Assembly (NCBI RefSeq): GCF_900108225.1
Contig: NZ_FNUZ01000003.1
Location: 1 to 64,000 of the forward strand
Direction of reading: 5' to 3'
DNA length: 64,000 nucleotides
Origin: Thalassococcus halodurans
GTDB taxonomy: Bacteria > Pseudomonadota > Alphaproteobacteria > Rhodobacterales > Rhodobacteraceae
Position numbers and translations under genes: made by a program. Shown here piece by piece: positions 1-9,025 of the stretch (within the stretch, counting starts at the first letter, position 1; the number at the start of each line of letters is the position of its first letter). The notes beneath the pieces were generated by a model. The model did not search any database and had not been told where the DNA came from. It worked only from the letters and a program-made list of their open reading frames with translations.

Positions 1-570
1 CATCAGTTCTTTGATCTTGTTTTCGCCGATTTCCGGGTCACGGCCTTCCATCGCCGCCAGAGCGGAACCTGCGATGATCGGAATATCGTCGCCCGGGAAG
101 TCGTACTCGGACAGAAGTTCACGAACTTCCATCTCAACCAGTTCCAGCAGCTCTTCGTCGTCAACCTGGTCAACTTTGTTCAGGAAAACAACCATCGCCG
201 GGATACCAACCTGACGGCCAAGCAGGATGTGCTCGCGTGTCTGGGGCATCGGGCCATCGGCCGCGTTCACAACCAGGATCGCGCCGTCCATCTGCGCCGC
301 ACCGGTGATCATGTTCTTAACATAGTCAGCGTGGCCGGGGCAGTCGACGTGTGCGTAGTGACGTGCTTCTGTTTCGTACTCAACGTGCGCAGTCGAGATC
401 GTGATGCCGCGCGCTTTTTCTTCAGGCGCACCGTCAATCTGGTCGTACGCTTTGAAGTCACCAAAGTACTTCGTGATCGCCGCTGTCAGCGTCGTTTTGC
501 CGTGGTCAACGTGACCAATCGTGCCAATGTTGCAGTGCGGCTTGCCGCGCTCAAACTTTTCCTTTGCCAT
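1..570 (-). CDS. tuf: Elongation factor Tu, N-terminal part (cut by window start)
   Basis: EF-Tu brings aminoacyl-tRNA to the ribosome as a GTP complex. The visible 190 codons cover the whole GTPase domain. GHVDHGKT (residues 19-26) is the P-loop, the switch I stretch ending in RGITI follows near residue 54, DCPGH is at 76-80, and NKVD near residue 131 gives guanine specificity. The full protein is normally about 391 residues, so the C-terminal half lies before position 1. The ATG at 570 follows a GAGAG ribosome site. It is transcribed leftward, 150 bp downstream of the lipoprotein gene that reads the same way. Identification is essentially certain from the motifs. Confidence 0.98.
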   Translation of the reverse strand, partial: MAKEKFERGKPHCNIGTIGHVDHGKTTLTAAITKYFGDFKAYDQIDGAPEEKARGITISTAHVEYETEARHYAHVDCPGHADYVKNMITGAAQMDGAILVVNAADGPMPQTREHILLGRQVGIPAMVVFLNKVDQVDDEELLELVEMEVRELLSEYDFPGDDIPIIAGSALAAMEGRDPEIGENKIKELM

Positions 571-721
571 CTCTCAAGACGCCTCACCGTTGGGGGGCCG
601 AAACGGGCCCGAATTGCATCGCGGGCGGAGATATTGACTCGCGACGGGAAAATCAAGGCGCAGTTGCACCAAGATCGACAGAAGTGCCCCGACAACACAG
701 GCCGGGGACAGTCATTTAGGC

Positions 722-1408
722 TTAATTCGGCGCATCCAGTTCCGGTTCGATGACCGGAGCCATGACCTCAGACGCGGCGCTTTCATCAGAGTAATCCAGC
801 GCGGGGCCGCCAATTACTACATCATATTCAACGGGTTCGCCGGTTGCAGTCAGGTTGGCTTCCGGTCCTCCGAACCAGCCGGCCTCCTGCTGCATGCGGC
901 GCATCCAGTTTTCGATCTGCAGGGCTGCATTTTTCGTCAGATTTTCCATCTGCTCTTCGGCGGATTGCGTCACGCCAGAGCCGACAATCGTTTCGGCTGA
1001 CGCCGCTTCGAGCGCTGTGATTTGCTCGGGCACTTCATTCAGTTTTTTGCCGGTCGCATCTTCGAACACCGTAGCACGGACAATCACCACCGATTTCGGG
1101 CTGAAGACCAGCGGAATACCCGGCTGGGCCAGAACGAAGCCTTCGACGCTGACGCCGATGTGGTAAAAGCTGTCACCCTCATAGCGGCGGAAGCGTTCTT
1201 CGAGCGCGGCATCCATGGCCTTGTTCCACTCATCCGCATCCGCCTGACGGGACGCAGGGCCTTTCGTAATATTGGGCGACGTGACAACCGCATGGCCCAG
1301 CTTGAAATCACCAAGCGGCACAAACGGTTCCTTCAGTTCGCGGGCGCCATCAGCACAGGCTGCCAGAAGGGCCAAAATCGGAACAAAAACAAAGGTAGAC
1401 AGACGCAT
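722..1408 (-). CDS. Putative lipoprotein of unknown function
   Basis: This is a 228-residue protein whose N-terminus is a lipoprotein signal: MRLSTF, a hydrophobic stretch, then the lipobox LLAAC, with lipidation expected at Cys17. It should therefore be anchored in the cell envelope. No enzymatic motif was recognised. The middle has a regular alternation of strands and helices, and the C-terminus is acidic and Pro/Glu-rich. The start at 1408 was preferred over a longer frame to 1471 because it directly precedes the signal peptide and follows a GGGAAG ribosome site. It lies upstream of tuf on the same strand and is probably independent of it. The lipoprotein call is firm; the function is unknown. 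Confidence 0.8.
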   Translation of the reverse strand: MRLSTFVFVPILALLAACADGARELKEPFVPLGDFKLGHAVVTSPNITKGPASRQADADEWNKAMDAALEERFRRYEGDSFYHIGVSVEGFVLAQPGIPLVFSPKSVVIVRATVFEDATGKKLNEVPEQITALEAASAETIVGSGVTQSAEEQMENLTKNAALQIENWMRRMQQEAGWFGGPEANLTATGEPVEYDVVIGGPALDYSDESAASEVMAPVIEPELDAPN

Positions 1409-1529
1409 GATATAGCTTCCCACATAGCTGTAGACATTGGCATATCGCACCGTCGCAATTGTCGCAATCAAACTAGGCTGGAAACTGCCGTTGTTGATAC
1501 TATCCTAGCCGATATGGACGTACCCTACC

Positions 1530-2903
1530 GTGAACGACATGCGCCAGCGCCTGCCTGTTAAGCCCGCCTTTGCCCGCGGGCCTTTAACCACGTTGCAGAC
1601 GCTCAAACACGTGCGGAAGAATGTTCTAAACATCATTCCGCAAACCGCTCTGAGCGAAAAGATCGTCACCGATCACAAACGCCCCCGCTGGCATATGGTC
1701 ACCGACCCCGATCTGCTGCGCCGCGTTTTGAAAGACAACGTCGACAATTATCCGAAATCGCTTGTGATGAAGGCGCTTTTGCGGCCTGGTCTGGGGAATT
1801 CGATCCTGCTGGCTGACGGTGCGCCGTGGCGATGGCAGCGCCGGACCACCGCGCCTGTTTTCGCCCCGAACTATGTGCGCGCCTTGGGTCAAACGATGAC
1901 CACCGCCACCGATCAGATCAGCCGCAAAATCGCGCGCAAGGCGGCCTCCGGCCCTGTGAACCTTTATGACGATATGACCGAGGTCACGTTTGACATCATC
2001 GCAAACGTCACGTTTTCCGGCGACGAGGGGTTGGATGGCAAGGCCATGCACCAGTTGATCAACGACTACACCTATTCGGTGGGCAAGCTGTCGTTGATGG
2101 ATCTTATGGCGGTGCCCGAATGGGTCCCCCGCCCGAGCCATTTGCTGAACCGCCGGACGATCAAGGCGCTTCACCGGCAGGCTGAACGGGCCATCGATCT
2201 GCGACGCGAACTGGGAAACGCGAACCGCCCTGATGATCTGCTTGATTTGCTGCTACGGACAGAAGACCCGAAATCAGGTCGACGGATGACCACCAAAGAA
2301 CTGCGCGACAATCTTCTGACCTTTGTGATTGCTGGCCACGAGACATCCGCGCTCGCGCTGAGTTGGGCGTTTTATTTGCTTGGGTTCGATCCCGAACGTC
2401 AGGCCAAGGCCCGCGCCGAAGCACAAGCCGTACTTGGAACGCGGACCGCAACCGCCGACGATGTTGAAAACCTGCCCTACATCCGCGCCATCATTGACGA
2501 AGCACTGCGGCTCTATCCGCCCGCGTCCTTGGTTGGACGTGCGATTTTGCGCGATGACGTGCTGGGCGACACCAAGGTTTTCGCAGGCGAAGCGATCATG
2601 ATCCCGATCTTCGCCCTGCACCGGCATCGCGAACTTTGGGATGCGCCCGATGATTTTGTGCCCGAAAGATGGCTTCAGACGAAGTGGTCGGAACGGCGTT
2701 ATTCCTACCTGCCGTTCGGGGATGGCCCGCGTGTTTGCATCGGGGCCAGTTTTGCCATTCAGGAAAGCGTGATTGTGCTGGCGACGCTGCTGGCACGGTT
2801 CGCGTTTGAAGCGGTGCCAGACAAGACACCGGAACCGGTGATGATATTGACGATGCGCCCGAGTGGCGGCGTCTGGATGAAGGTGACGCCGCTAAACGCT
2901 TAG
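1530..2903 (+). CDS. Cytochrome P450
   Basis: A heme-thiolate monooxygenase of 457 residues from the GTG at 1530 (454 from the ATG at 1539). The I-helix motif AGHETSA is near residue 268, the K-helix ExxR (EALR) near 323, and the heme loop FGDGPRVCIG near 398-405 with the cysteine ligand at about 402. There is no membrane anchor, so it is a soluble bacterial-type P450. No ferredoxin or ferredoxin reductase gene is adjacent, so redox partners must come from elsewhere. The substrate cannot be read from sequence. Its 3' end overlaps the convergent adenosyltransferase gene by 4 bp. The family call is very secure; the CYP family is not assigned. Confidence 0.95.
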   Translation: MNDMRQRLPVKPAFARGPLTTLQTLKHVRKNVLNIIPQTALSEKIVTDHKRPRWHMVTDPDLLRRVLKDNVDNYPKSLVMKALLRPGLGNSILLADGAPWRWQRRTTAPVFAPNYVRALGQTMTTATDQISRKIARKAASGPVNLYDDMTEVTFDIIANVTFSGDEGLDGKAMHQLINDYTYSVGKLSLMDLMAVPEWVPRPSHLLNRRTIKALHRQAERAIDLRRELGNANRPDDLLDLLLRTEDPKSGRRMTTKELRDNLLTFVIAGHETSALALSWAFYLLGFDPERQAKARAEAQAVLGTRTATADDVENLPYIRAIIDEALRLYPPASLVGRAILRDDVLGDTKVFAGEAIMIPIFALHRHRELWDAPDDFVPERWLQTKWSERRYSYLPFGDGPRVCIGASFAIQESVIVLATLLARFAFEAVPDKTPEPVMILTMRPSGGVWMKVTPLNA

Positions 2904-3472
2904 CGGCTTGCGCCCGGCACCCACAGAACGTCGGCTTTGCCATCATCATTGGCAATGCGTGCGGCCACAAAGAACCAGTCCGACAGGCGGTTCAGGTACG
3001 TGACGGTCGCCGCATTCACATCCTCGGTCACGGACAACTCGATCACCAGACGTTCCGCGCGACGTGCCACGGTACGGCATTGGTGCAGATGCGCCGATAG
3101 TGCCGACCCACCTGGCAGGATAAAGCTGCGCAGCGGCTCAAGACGTTGGTTCATCTCGTCGATCTCGGCTTCCAGACGTTTCGTCTGGGCCGAAATCATC
3201 CGCAGCGGCGGATAGTCGGCCTCATCATCGCGGTCCATGTCGGGGCGGCACAGGTCCGCGCCCAGATCGAACAGATCGTTCTGAATGGTGGCCAGCATGG
3301 CGTCCATTGCACCTTCGGAATGCAAACGGGCAATACCAACGACAGAATTCAGTTCATCCGTCGTGCCATAGGCGATGACCCGCGGGGAATGCTTGGCAAC
3401 ACGGTCGCCATTTCCCAAGGCCGTTTCGCCTTGGTCACCGGTGCGGGTGTAGATGCGGTTCAGGACAACCAT
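2900..3472 (-). CDS. Cob(I)alamin adenosyltransferase, PduO type
   Basis: Transfers the adenosyl group of ATP to cob(I)alamin or corrinoid to make adenosylcobalamin. The 190-residue length and the N-terminal ATP-binding stretch RIYTRTGDQGETAL (about residues 6-19) are typical of the PduO/EutT-like trimeric family. A conserved RRAERLVIEL stretch is near residue 137. The ATG at 3472 follows GAGGAGCC. It starts 4 bp after the stop of the HIG1-like gene, so the two form one operon. In this genome AdoCbl would serve ethylmalonyl-CoA and methylmalonyl-CoA mutases, which fits the mcd and pha genes elsewhere in the window. That link is inference. Confidence 0.93.
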   Translation of the reverse strand: MVVLNRIYTRTGDQGETALGNGDRVAKHSPRVIAYGTTDELNSVVGIARLHSEGAMDAMLATIQNDLFDLGADLCRPDMDRDDEADYPPLRMISAQTKRLEAEIDEMNQRLEPLRSFILPGGSALSAHLHQCRTVARRAERLVIELSVTEDVNAATVTYLNRLSDWFFVAARIANDDGKADVLWVPGASR

Positions 3473-3476
3473 CGGC

Positions 3477-3680
3477 TCAGGCTCCTCTTCTGATCCAAAC
3501 GAACAAGAGGATCAGTACCACCGCAAAGAACTGCGCGTAAATGCGGTAGCGCATGATGCGGTTGGCGTGTTTGCGGTTAAATTCGCCACCCTTGGCGAAA
3601 CCGCCGATTCCGACCATCAAAATCCCCAAAACAAGGAGGATGGAGAACCCCATGACGATAAATAGTGGATCCTGAAGCAT
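3477..3680 (-). CDS. Small twin-transmembrane protein, HIG1-like
   Basis: This 67-residue protein has two hydrophobic helices (about residues 7-27 and 47-63). The basic loop between them contains NRKHANRIMRYRIYAQ. That pattern, helix / Arg-rich loop / MRYRxxxQ / helix, resembles the HIG1 (hypoxia-induced) domain, which in other systems associates with respiratory supercomplexes. The start at 3680 has a good AAAGG ribosome site. It is first in a two-gene operon with the cobalamin adenosyltransferase, an association whose meaning is unclear. The membrane topology is firm and the HIG1 assignment is probable. Confidence 0.8.
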   Translation of the reverse strand: MLQDPLFIVMGFSILLVLGILMVGIGGFAKGGEFNRKHANRIMRYRIYAQFFAVVLILLFVWIRRGA

Positions 3681-3752
3681 AGCGGACCTTTCAGATGTCT
3701 ACGCGTGTCTGCGAAGACATAGCTGCCCTTGCAGAAAAAGCGAATGCGACTT

Positions 3753-4580
3753 TCACGCCCGCTTTAGAATCCAGTCTAGCACAGATTGCGGCAGAATGCG
3801 CTTGGCCACGGCCATGGCCTGCGTTGGCATGGTCACACGGTAGCGCGCGGGTGGATCTATCTCGGTCACGGCCTGAAACAGCTTTTCCGAAACTGCCGAG
3901 GCAGGCAGCGTGCCCTTCATCTCGCCGCTTCCTTTGTACAGCTTGTCCAGCAAGGTGCTGCGATACTCGTCGGCGCGGCGGGAATTTTCCCAATCCACCC
4001 ATTTTTCGAATTGCTTGATCGCGTTATTCCGAAATTCAGATGTGATTGGGCCGGGTTCAATCAATACGACCTGAATATTTTCGCTTTCCAATTCCAGCCG
4101 CATCACATCGGCCCAACCTTCCAACGCGAATTTGGTCGATACATATGCACCGCGCCATTTCGTTCCGATAAATCCGAGAATTGAGGAATTCAAAACAATA
4201 CGACCATGCCCCTGATCGCGCATCACCGGCAAAAGCTTTTGCGTCAATTCGTGCCAACCAAGGAAATTCGCTTGGAAAATCGTGCGCATCGCATCAGGAG
4301 AGATATCTTCCAATGGCCCCGGAATAGCGTAAGCGCCGTTGTGGAACACCGCATCAAGGGTGCCACCGGTCGCGGCCAGAATTTCTTCGATCGCAGGGGT
4401 AAAGGTGATGGGGTTTTCGTAGTCGATCAGCGGGCTATCAAACCCCATCTCGCGCAGGCGATTGCAATCTTCGGGTTTCCGGCAAGAGGCAAAGACGCGC
4501 CATCCGCGTCGTTGCATCATCTGCGCTGCGTCCAATCCAATACCGCTCGAACATCCGGTGATCAGTATGGATTTGGTCAT
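3753..4580 (-). CDS. Short-chain dehydrogenase/reductase (SDR)
   Basis: A classical SDR of 275 residues. The Rossmann cofactor motif TGCSSGIG is at residues 8-15, an NGAY stretch stands in place of NNAG near 81, catalytic Ser is in NSSILG, and YVSTK near 146-150 supplies Tyr and Lys. Arg at the end of strand 2 (ASCRK) suggests NADP(H) preference. The long C-terminal part beyond residue 190 resembles SDRs acting on lipophilic or steroid-like alcohols, but the substrate cannot be assigned. It stands alone, with the HIG1-like gene downstream on the same strand and an SH3-domain gene upstream. Its base composition is somewhat more AT-rich than its neighbours. Confidence 0.9.
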   Translation of the reverse strand: MTKSILITGCSSGIGLDAAQMMQRRGWRVFASCRKPEDCNRLREMGFDSPLIDYENPITFTPAIEEILAATGGTLDAVFHNGAYAIPGPLEDISPDAMRTIFQANFLGWHELTQKLLPVMRDQGHGRIVLNSSILGFIGTKWRGAYVSTKFALEGWADVMRLELESENIQVVLIEPGPITSEFRNNAIKQFEKWVDWENSRRADEYRSTLLDKLYKGSGEMKGTLPASAVSEKLFQAVTEIDPPARYRVTMPTQAMAVAKRILPQSVLDWILKRA

Positions 4581-4654
4581 GTCTCAGTCCCGTCTTCATT
4601 GCAGTCAGGACTGAGATGATCTGTTAGGGGCGCCACTTCAAGCCTTTCAAAGGC

Positions 4655-5209
4655 TTAGTTTGAGGCTGTGACCAGATAATCAGCCATCCAGCCCACTTGG
4701 TTGCTAGATTTTACGCGCAGTTTGATCCAGCCGTCGCCATTGTTGGACAGAACCTGAACTTCATCACCGCGCACCAGCTTATCCAGAACCGAATACCGTG
4801 TGCCGGGACCGTTGCGCAGATTCACTCGCGATGCAGTCACTTCACGCAGGTCAACTTCGTTTGCGACAGCCGCGACAACTTCGGGTTCGGACACGTCAAC
4901 TTCGATAGGTTCGGCTTGTGTGTAAAGAACGTTCACAACGCGCGCACCTTGCGTGCCGTCAGCATTGTAGGAAACCGGAGTGACCAAAGGCTTGGCTGTG
5001 GCAACAGCGCCAAGGTCGTTGATACGCGTATCCGCCCGCGTCACGACCGGTTCTTCTTCTACTTTCGGCAGAACTGTTTCTTCGACAGCAGCAATCTCAA
5101 CGCCGTCTTTATTCTCAATATACCATCCGGGTTCAAAATCAGCGCCGCCGCTCATTTCGTAAAAACCCCAGAATAGAAATCCAAAAGATGCAATAATGAA
5201 GCGGGCCAT
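4655..5209 (-). CDS. SH3 domain-containing exported or membrane protein
   Basis: This 184-residue protein starts with a single hydrophobic segment (MARFIIASFGFLFWGF), which acts as an uncleaved anchor or signal. A Glu/Val-rich linker follows, then a C-terminal bacterial SH3 (SH3b) domain from about residue 120 with the hallmark VNLRNGPGTRYSVLDKL. Such domains often bind cell-wall peptides. The start at 5209 was chosen because GGGGGTGAG lies just upstream and the anchor begins there; a longer frame to 5479 would run into the parC leader. It is divergent from parC. Its specific function is unknown. Confidence 0.85.
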   Translation of the reverse strand: MARFIIASFGFLFWGFYEMSGGADFEPGWYIENKDGVEIAAVEETVLPKVEEEPVVTRADTRINDLGAVATAKPLVTPVSYNADGTQGARVVNVLYTQAEPIEVDVSEPEVVAAVANEVDLREVTASRVNLRNGPGTRYSVLDKLVRGDEVQVLSNNGDGWIKLRVKSSNQVGWMADYLVTASN

Positions 5210-5366
5210 CCGCTCACCCCCAAAAATAGACCGTGTTACTGAACTAACGCCAAAAGGCAGCTGGCGTTCCCTCGGTCCTAGCGATTCTCTTTTTACGGGA
5301 TAAGGGGAAAACGAAATAAAATGCATCAAGCGCAACTTGCCGAAGCACTTTCGCAGCGGTATCACG

Positions 5367-7694
5367 ATGCCCATGAACGATAACATAACCGAGCCGGACA
5401 CCCCTTCGCACACAAGTTCTGAACCCCTTCGCCGCGCGATCGGGGAACGGTATCTGACGTATGCGCTGTCGACGATCATGCACCGTGCGCTGCCTGATGC
5501 GCGGGACGGTCTGAAACCTGTTCACCGCCGCATTTTGTACGCGATGCGCGAACTGCGTCTGTCGTCGACGGGTGGCTTCCGGAAGTCCGCCAAGATTTCC
5601 GGCGACGTGATGGGCAACTATCACCCGCATGGCGACGCCGCGATCTATGACGCGATGGCGCGTTTGGCGCAGGACTTTGCCGTGCGCTATCCGCTGGTGG
5701 ATGGTCAGGGCAACTTCGGCAACATCGACGGCGATAACCCTGCGGCCTCGCGTTACACCGAAGCGCGACTGACCGTCGTGGCCGAGGCGATGCTGGACGG
5801 GCTGAACGAAAACGCCGTCGACTTCCGCCCGAACTATGACGGCACCCTGGAAGAGCCGGTTGTTCTGCCCGCGTCTTTCCCGAACCTTCTGGCGAACGGC
5901 GCCAGCGGGATCGCGGTGGGCATGGCGACGAATATCCCGCCGCACAATATTTCCGAATTGATTGATGCCTGCCTGCATCTGATCAAGTCGCCCAACGCGC
6001 AGGACGACACCCTGTTGAATTACGTCCCTGGTCCGGATTTCCCGACAGGTGGCGTTTTGGTGGAATCGCCCGAAAACATCGCGCAAGCCTACAGCACCGG
6101 TCGTGGATCGTTCCGCCTGCGGGCAAAATGGGCGATCGAGGATCTGGGCCGCGGCGTCTATCAGATCGTCGTCACCGAAATTCCCTATCAGGTTCAGAAA
6201 TCCAAGCTGGTCGAACGACTGGCCGAGCTGATCCAGACCAAAAAGGTTCCGATCCTTGCCGATGTGCGCGACGAAAGCGCCGAAGACATCCGCATGATCC
6301 TTGAACCCAAGTCCAAGAACGTGGACCCCGATGTTCTGATGAACATGCTGTTCCGTAACTCGGACCTCGAGATCAAGTTCAGCCTGAACATGAACGTGCT
6401 GATCGACGGCGTGACGCCTAAGGTCTGTTCGATGAAGGAAGTGCTGCGTGCCTTCCTTGATTTCCGTCGCGATGTTCTGTGCCGCCGCTCGGCGCACCGG
6501 ATGGAAAAGATCGACCACCGCCTTGAGGTGTTGGAAGGCCTGATCATTGCCTTCCTCAACCTTGACCGGGTGATCGACATTATCCGCTACGATGACGATC
6601 CCAAGGCCGCGTTGATGCGTGAAGACTGGTCTCAGGATCACAAACGCGCCACTTCCGAGGCCGATTATGTCGGGCCGTCCGATGTGATCCCCGCGTCCGC
6701 CGTGACCCTGACCGAGGTTCAGGCCGAAGCGATCCTGAACATGCGCCTGCGGTCCTTGCGTCGTCTCGAAGAGATGGAATTGGTCGCGGAGCGGGATCGC
6801 CTGATGGAAGAGCGCGCCGGTCTGGAAGACCTGCTGGCCAGCGAAGACCTTCAGTGGACCCGCATCTCGGAACAGCTGCGTGAAACCAAGAAGGCGTTCG
6901 GCAAGGGCTATGCCGGTGGCGCACGTCGCACCATGCTGGCCGAGGCCGCCGAAGCCGAAGACGTTCCGATCGAAGCGATGATCGAGCGCGAGCCGATCAC
7001 GGTGGTCTGTTCGCAAATGGGCTGGATCCGCGCGATGACAGGCCACATTGATCTGACACGCGAGCTAAAGTTCAAAGACGGCGACGGCCCGCGCTTTATC
7101 TTCCACGCGGAAACCACCGACAAACTGCTGGTCGCTGCGTCGAACGGGCGCTTCTACACCATTTCTGCCGCGAACCTGCCCGGCGGGCGCGGCATGGGTG
7201 AACCGCTGCGTCTGATGGTCGATCTGCCGAACGAGGCCGAGATTATGGATATCCTGATCCACAATCCCGACCGCAAATTGCTGGTTGCGTCCTCGGCCGG
7301 TGACGGCTTTGTCGTGCCCGAGGCCGATGTCGTGGCGCAGACGCGAACCGGCAAGCAGGTTCTGAACGTCAAGGAAGGCATCCGTCTGCTGGTCGTGAAA
7401 CCGGTTGAAGGTAATGCCGTGGCTGTCGTTGGCGAAAACCGCAAGGTCCTGATCTTCCCGCTGGATGAACTTCCGGAAATGGGTCGGGGCAAAGGCGTGC
7501 GCCTGCAAAAGTACAAAGACGGCGGATTGTCCGACGCGAAAACCTTTGTGCTTGAGGTCGGCCTGAACTGGCTTGATCCCGCAGGCCGGACCCGCACCGT
7601 CACGCATGAAGAGCTGGACGAATGGATCGCCAAACGCGCCTCGGCGGGGCGCATGGCCCCACGCGGTTTCCCGCGGGACAACAAGTTTACCTGA
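5367..7694 (+). CDS. parC: DNA topoisomerase IV subunit A
   Basis: Together with ParE it decatenates daughter chromosomes. The protein is 775 residues. The N-terminal breakage-reunion domain includes [17 protein letters not shown] and [11 protein letters not shown], and the active-site tyrosine is in the RYTEARLT motif near residue 129. The C-terminal part has the beta-pinwheel repeats. The absence of a GyrA-box in the C-terminal part and the short C-terminal domain favour ParC over GyrA. The ATG at 5367 (or the one at 5373) is preferred to a TTG at 5337. A strong terminator follows at 7705-7734. Confidence 0.96.
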   Translation: MPMNDNITEPDTPSHTSSEPLRRAIGERYLTYALSTIMHRALPDARDGLKPVHRRILYAMRELRLSSTGGFRKSAKISGDVMGNYHPHGDAAIYDAMARLAQDFAVRYPLVDGQGNFGNIDGDNPAASRYTEARLTVVAEAMLDGLNENAVDFRPNYDGTLEEPVVLPASFPNLLANGASGIAVGMATNIPPHNISELIDACLHLIKSPNAQDDTLLNYVPGPDFPTGGVLVESPENIAQAYSTGRGSFRLRAKWAIEDLGRGVYQIVVTEIPYQVQKSKLVERLAELIQTKKVPILADVRDESAEDIRMILEPKSKNVDPDVLMNMLFRNSDLEIKFSLNMNVLIDGVTPKVCSMKEVLRAFLDFRRDVLCRRSAHRMEKIDHRLEVLEGLIIAFLNLDRVIDIIRYDDDPKAALMREDWSQDHKRATSEADYVGPSDVIPASAVTLTEVQAEAILNMRLRSLRRLEEMELVAERDRLMEERAGLEDLLASEDLQWTRISEQLRETKKAFGKGYAGGARRTMLAEAAEAEDVPIEAMIEREPITVVCSQMGWIRAMTGHIDLTRELKFKDGDGPRFIFHAETTDKLLVAASNGRFYTISAANLPGGRGMGEPLRLMVDLPNEAEIMDILIHNPDRKLLVASSAGDGFVVPEADVVAQTRTGKQVLNVKEGIRLLVVKPVEGNAVAVVGENRKVLIFPLDELPEMGRGKGVRLQKYKDGGLSDAKTFVLEVGLNWLDPAGRTRTVTHEELDEWIAKRASAGRMAPRGFPRDNKFT

Positions 7695-7704
7695 TACCGA
7701 GAAC

Positions 7705-7734
7705 AAAAAAGGGTGCTTCAAGGCACCCTTTTTT
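7705..7734 (+). terminator. Rho-independent terminator of parC
   Basis: A GGGTGC/GCACCC stem extended by an A-run/T-run pairing (AAAAAA before, TTTTTT after) with a 6-nt loop, starting 10 bp after the parC stop. Confidence 0.9.
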
Positions 7735-7819
7735 AGTTTCGCAAATCAATCGCTTTGCCCTTTACCGAGCGCACAACTTTTAGCAGAGTGGCGGCAGTTA
7801 ACCTTAGGGAAAGATATTT

Positions 7820-9025
7820 ATGACCAGCCCATTAACAGGCTCAGCGAGCGGCGATTTAAACGTCAATTATAATGGCACCAAGAAAGAGATGTTCGGCCTT
7901 GCCTTCAAGACCGGCATGCTGACCATCGTGACCTTCGGCATCTACCGCTTCTGGCAGAAAACACGGCTGCGCCGGTACATCTGGTCGCGCGCCAATGTCG
8001 GCGGTGACACGTTTGAATACACTGGTACAGGGCTGGAAAAGCTGTTGGGCTTTCTTGTCGCGATCGTGTTTCTGGCGGTCTATCTGGGCATCATCCAGAT
8101 GGTGCTGTTCTTCTTTGGCATGAACATCATGGTAGACCCCGAAAACGCATCACCGGCACAGGTGATTGGACAGATCCTGGCGATCTATATTTCGTTCTTT
8201 GCCGTGCTTCCGTTCCTGCTGTTCGCGGTCTACCGCGCACGCCGTTACAAGCTGGCCCGTACCCGTTGGCGGGGCATCCGCTTTGCAATGGAAAAGGGCG
8301 CGTGGGGCTATGTCTGGCGGGCGATTGGCCACGGTCTTTTGACGCTGGTTACCTTGGGCATCATGCTGCCGCGCCAGACCTATTACCTTGAAAAATACAT
8401 GACCGACCGCAGCCACTTTGGTTCGGCCAAGTTCGAACAGACCGGTGAATGGAAAAAGCTGTATCCGGCGATGAAACATATCGCCATCGGCTTGGTTATT
8501 TTGGTCGGAGCAGTGGCCGCCGGTGTCTCAGGCAGTGGGGCATTGGCAGGTATTCTAGGCTTCGTCGGCTATGTCTGGCTGATTATCGGCAGCATCTATT
8601 ACTCGGTCCACAGCTTTAAATATCTCACGAACAACAAGACCCTTGAAGATGTGCGGTTCAACGCAGACCCGAGCACGGGCACAGTCATTTCCAAGGCAAT
8701 TCTCGGCGCGATCATCATCACTGCGATCATGGCAGCAGCGGCGCTGATCTTTGGCTTGGTCATGGGATTGTTCGGTGCCTTTGCGCAAGAAGGCGGAAGT
8801 CCGGTTATCCTGATCTTCATCGGGCTTGTCGGCTATCTGACGTTGCTGGTTCTGGCGCAGGCGCTTAGCCTTGTGTTCATCACCCAGCCCATTCTGGCGC
8901 ACTACATCGACACGCTGACTGTGCTGAACCCCGATGGGCTGAACATGATCCATCAGCGCGAGGCCGACAGCAATCTGGATGCCGACGGCTTTGCCGACGC
9001 GCTGGATATCGGAGGCGCAATCTGA
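7820..9025 (+). CDS. DUF898 family (YjgN-like) membrane protein
   Basis: A 401-residue polytopic membrane protein of the DUF898/YjgN type. Blocks of the form FGIYRFWQKTRLRRYIW and LVTLGIMLPRQTYYLEKYMTD occur twice in related arrangements, separated by pairs of hydrophobic helices; I count about six to eight membrane segments. AGGGA lies about 9 nt before the ATG. The stop codon overlaps the start of the M48 protease by one base (TGATG), so translation is coupled. This pairing suggests the membrane protein and the protease act together, perhaps in envelope quality control. Function is not established. Confidence 0.88.
   Translation: MTSPLTGSASGDLNVNYNGTKKEMFGLAFKTGMLTIVTFGIYRFWQKTRLRRYIWSRANVGGDTFEYTGTGLEKLLGFLVAIVFLAVYLGIIQMVLFFFGMNIMVDPENASPAQVIGQILAIYISFFAVLPFLLFAVYRARRYKLARTRWRGIRFAMEKGAWGYVWRAIGHGLLTLVTLGIMLPRQTYYLEKYMTDRSHFGSAKFEQTGEWKKLYPAMKHIAIGLVILVGAVAAGVSGSGALAGILGFVGYVWLIIGSIYYSVHSFKYLTNNKTLEDVRFNADPSTGTVISKAILGAIIITAIMAAAALIFGLVMGLFGAFAQEGGSPVILIFIGLVGYLTLLVLAQALSLVFITQPILAHYIDTLTVLNPDGLNMIHQREADSNLDADGFADALDIGGAI

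Noticed and set aside
1022-1561. 179-codon plus-strand frame across the lipoprotein gene
   Set aside because: It lies antisense to a gene with a clear lipobox and ribosome site, and runs into the P450 start.
5244-7046. 600-codon open frame on the minus strand opposite parC
   Set aside because: It mirrors the codon structure of parC, is rich in His/Arg/Gln without domain resemblance and has no ribosome site.
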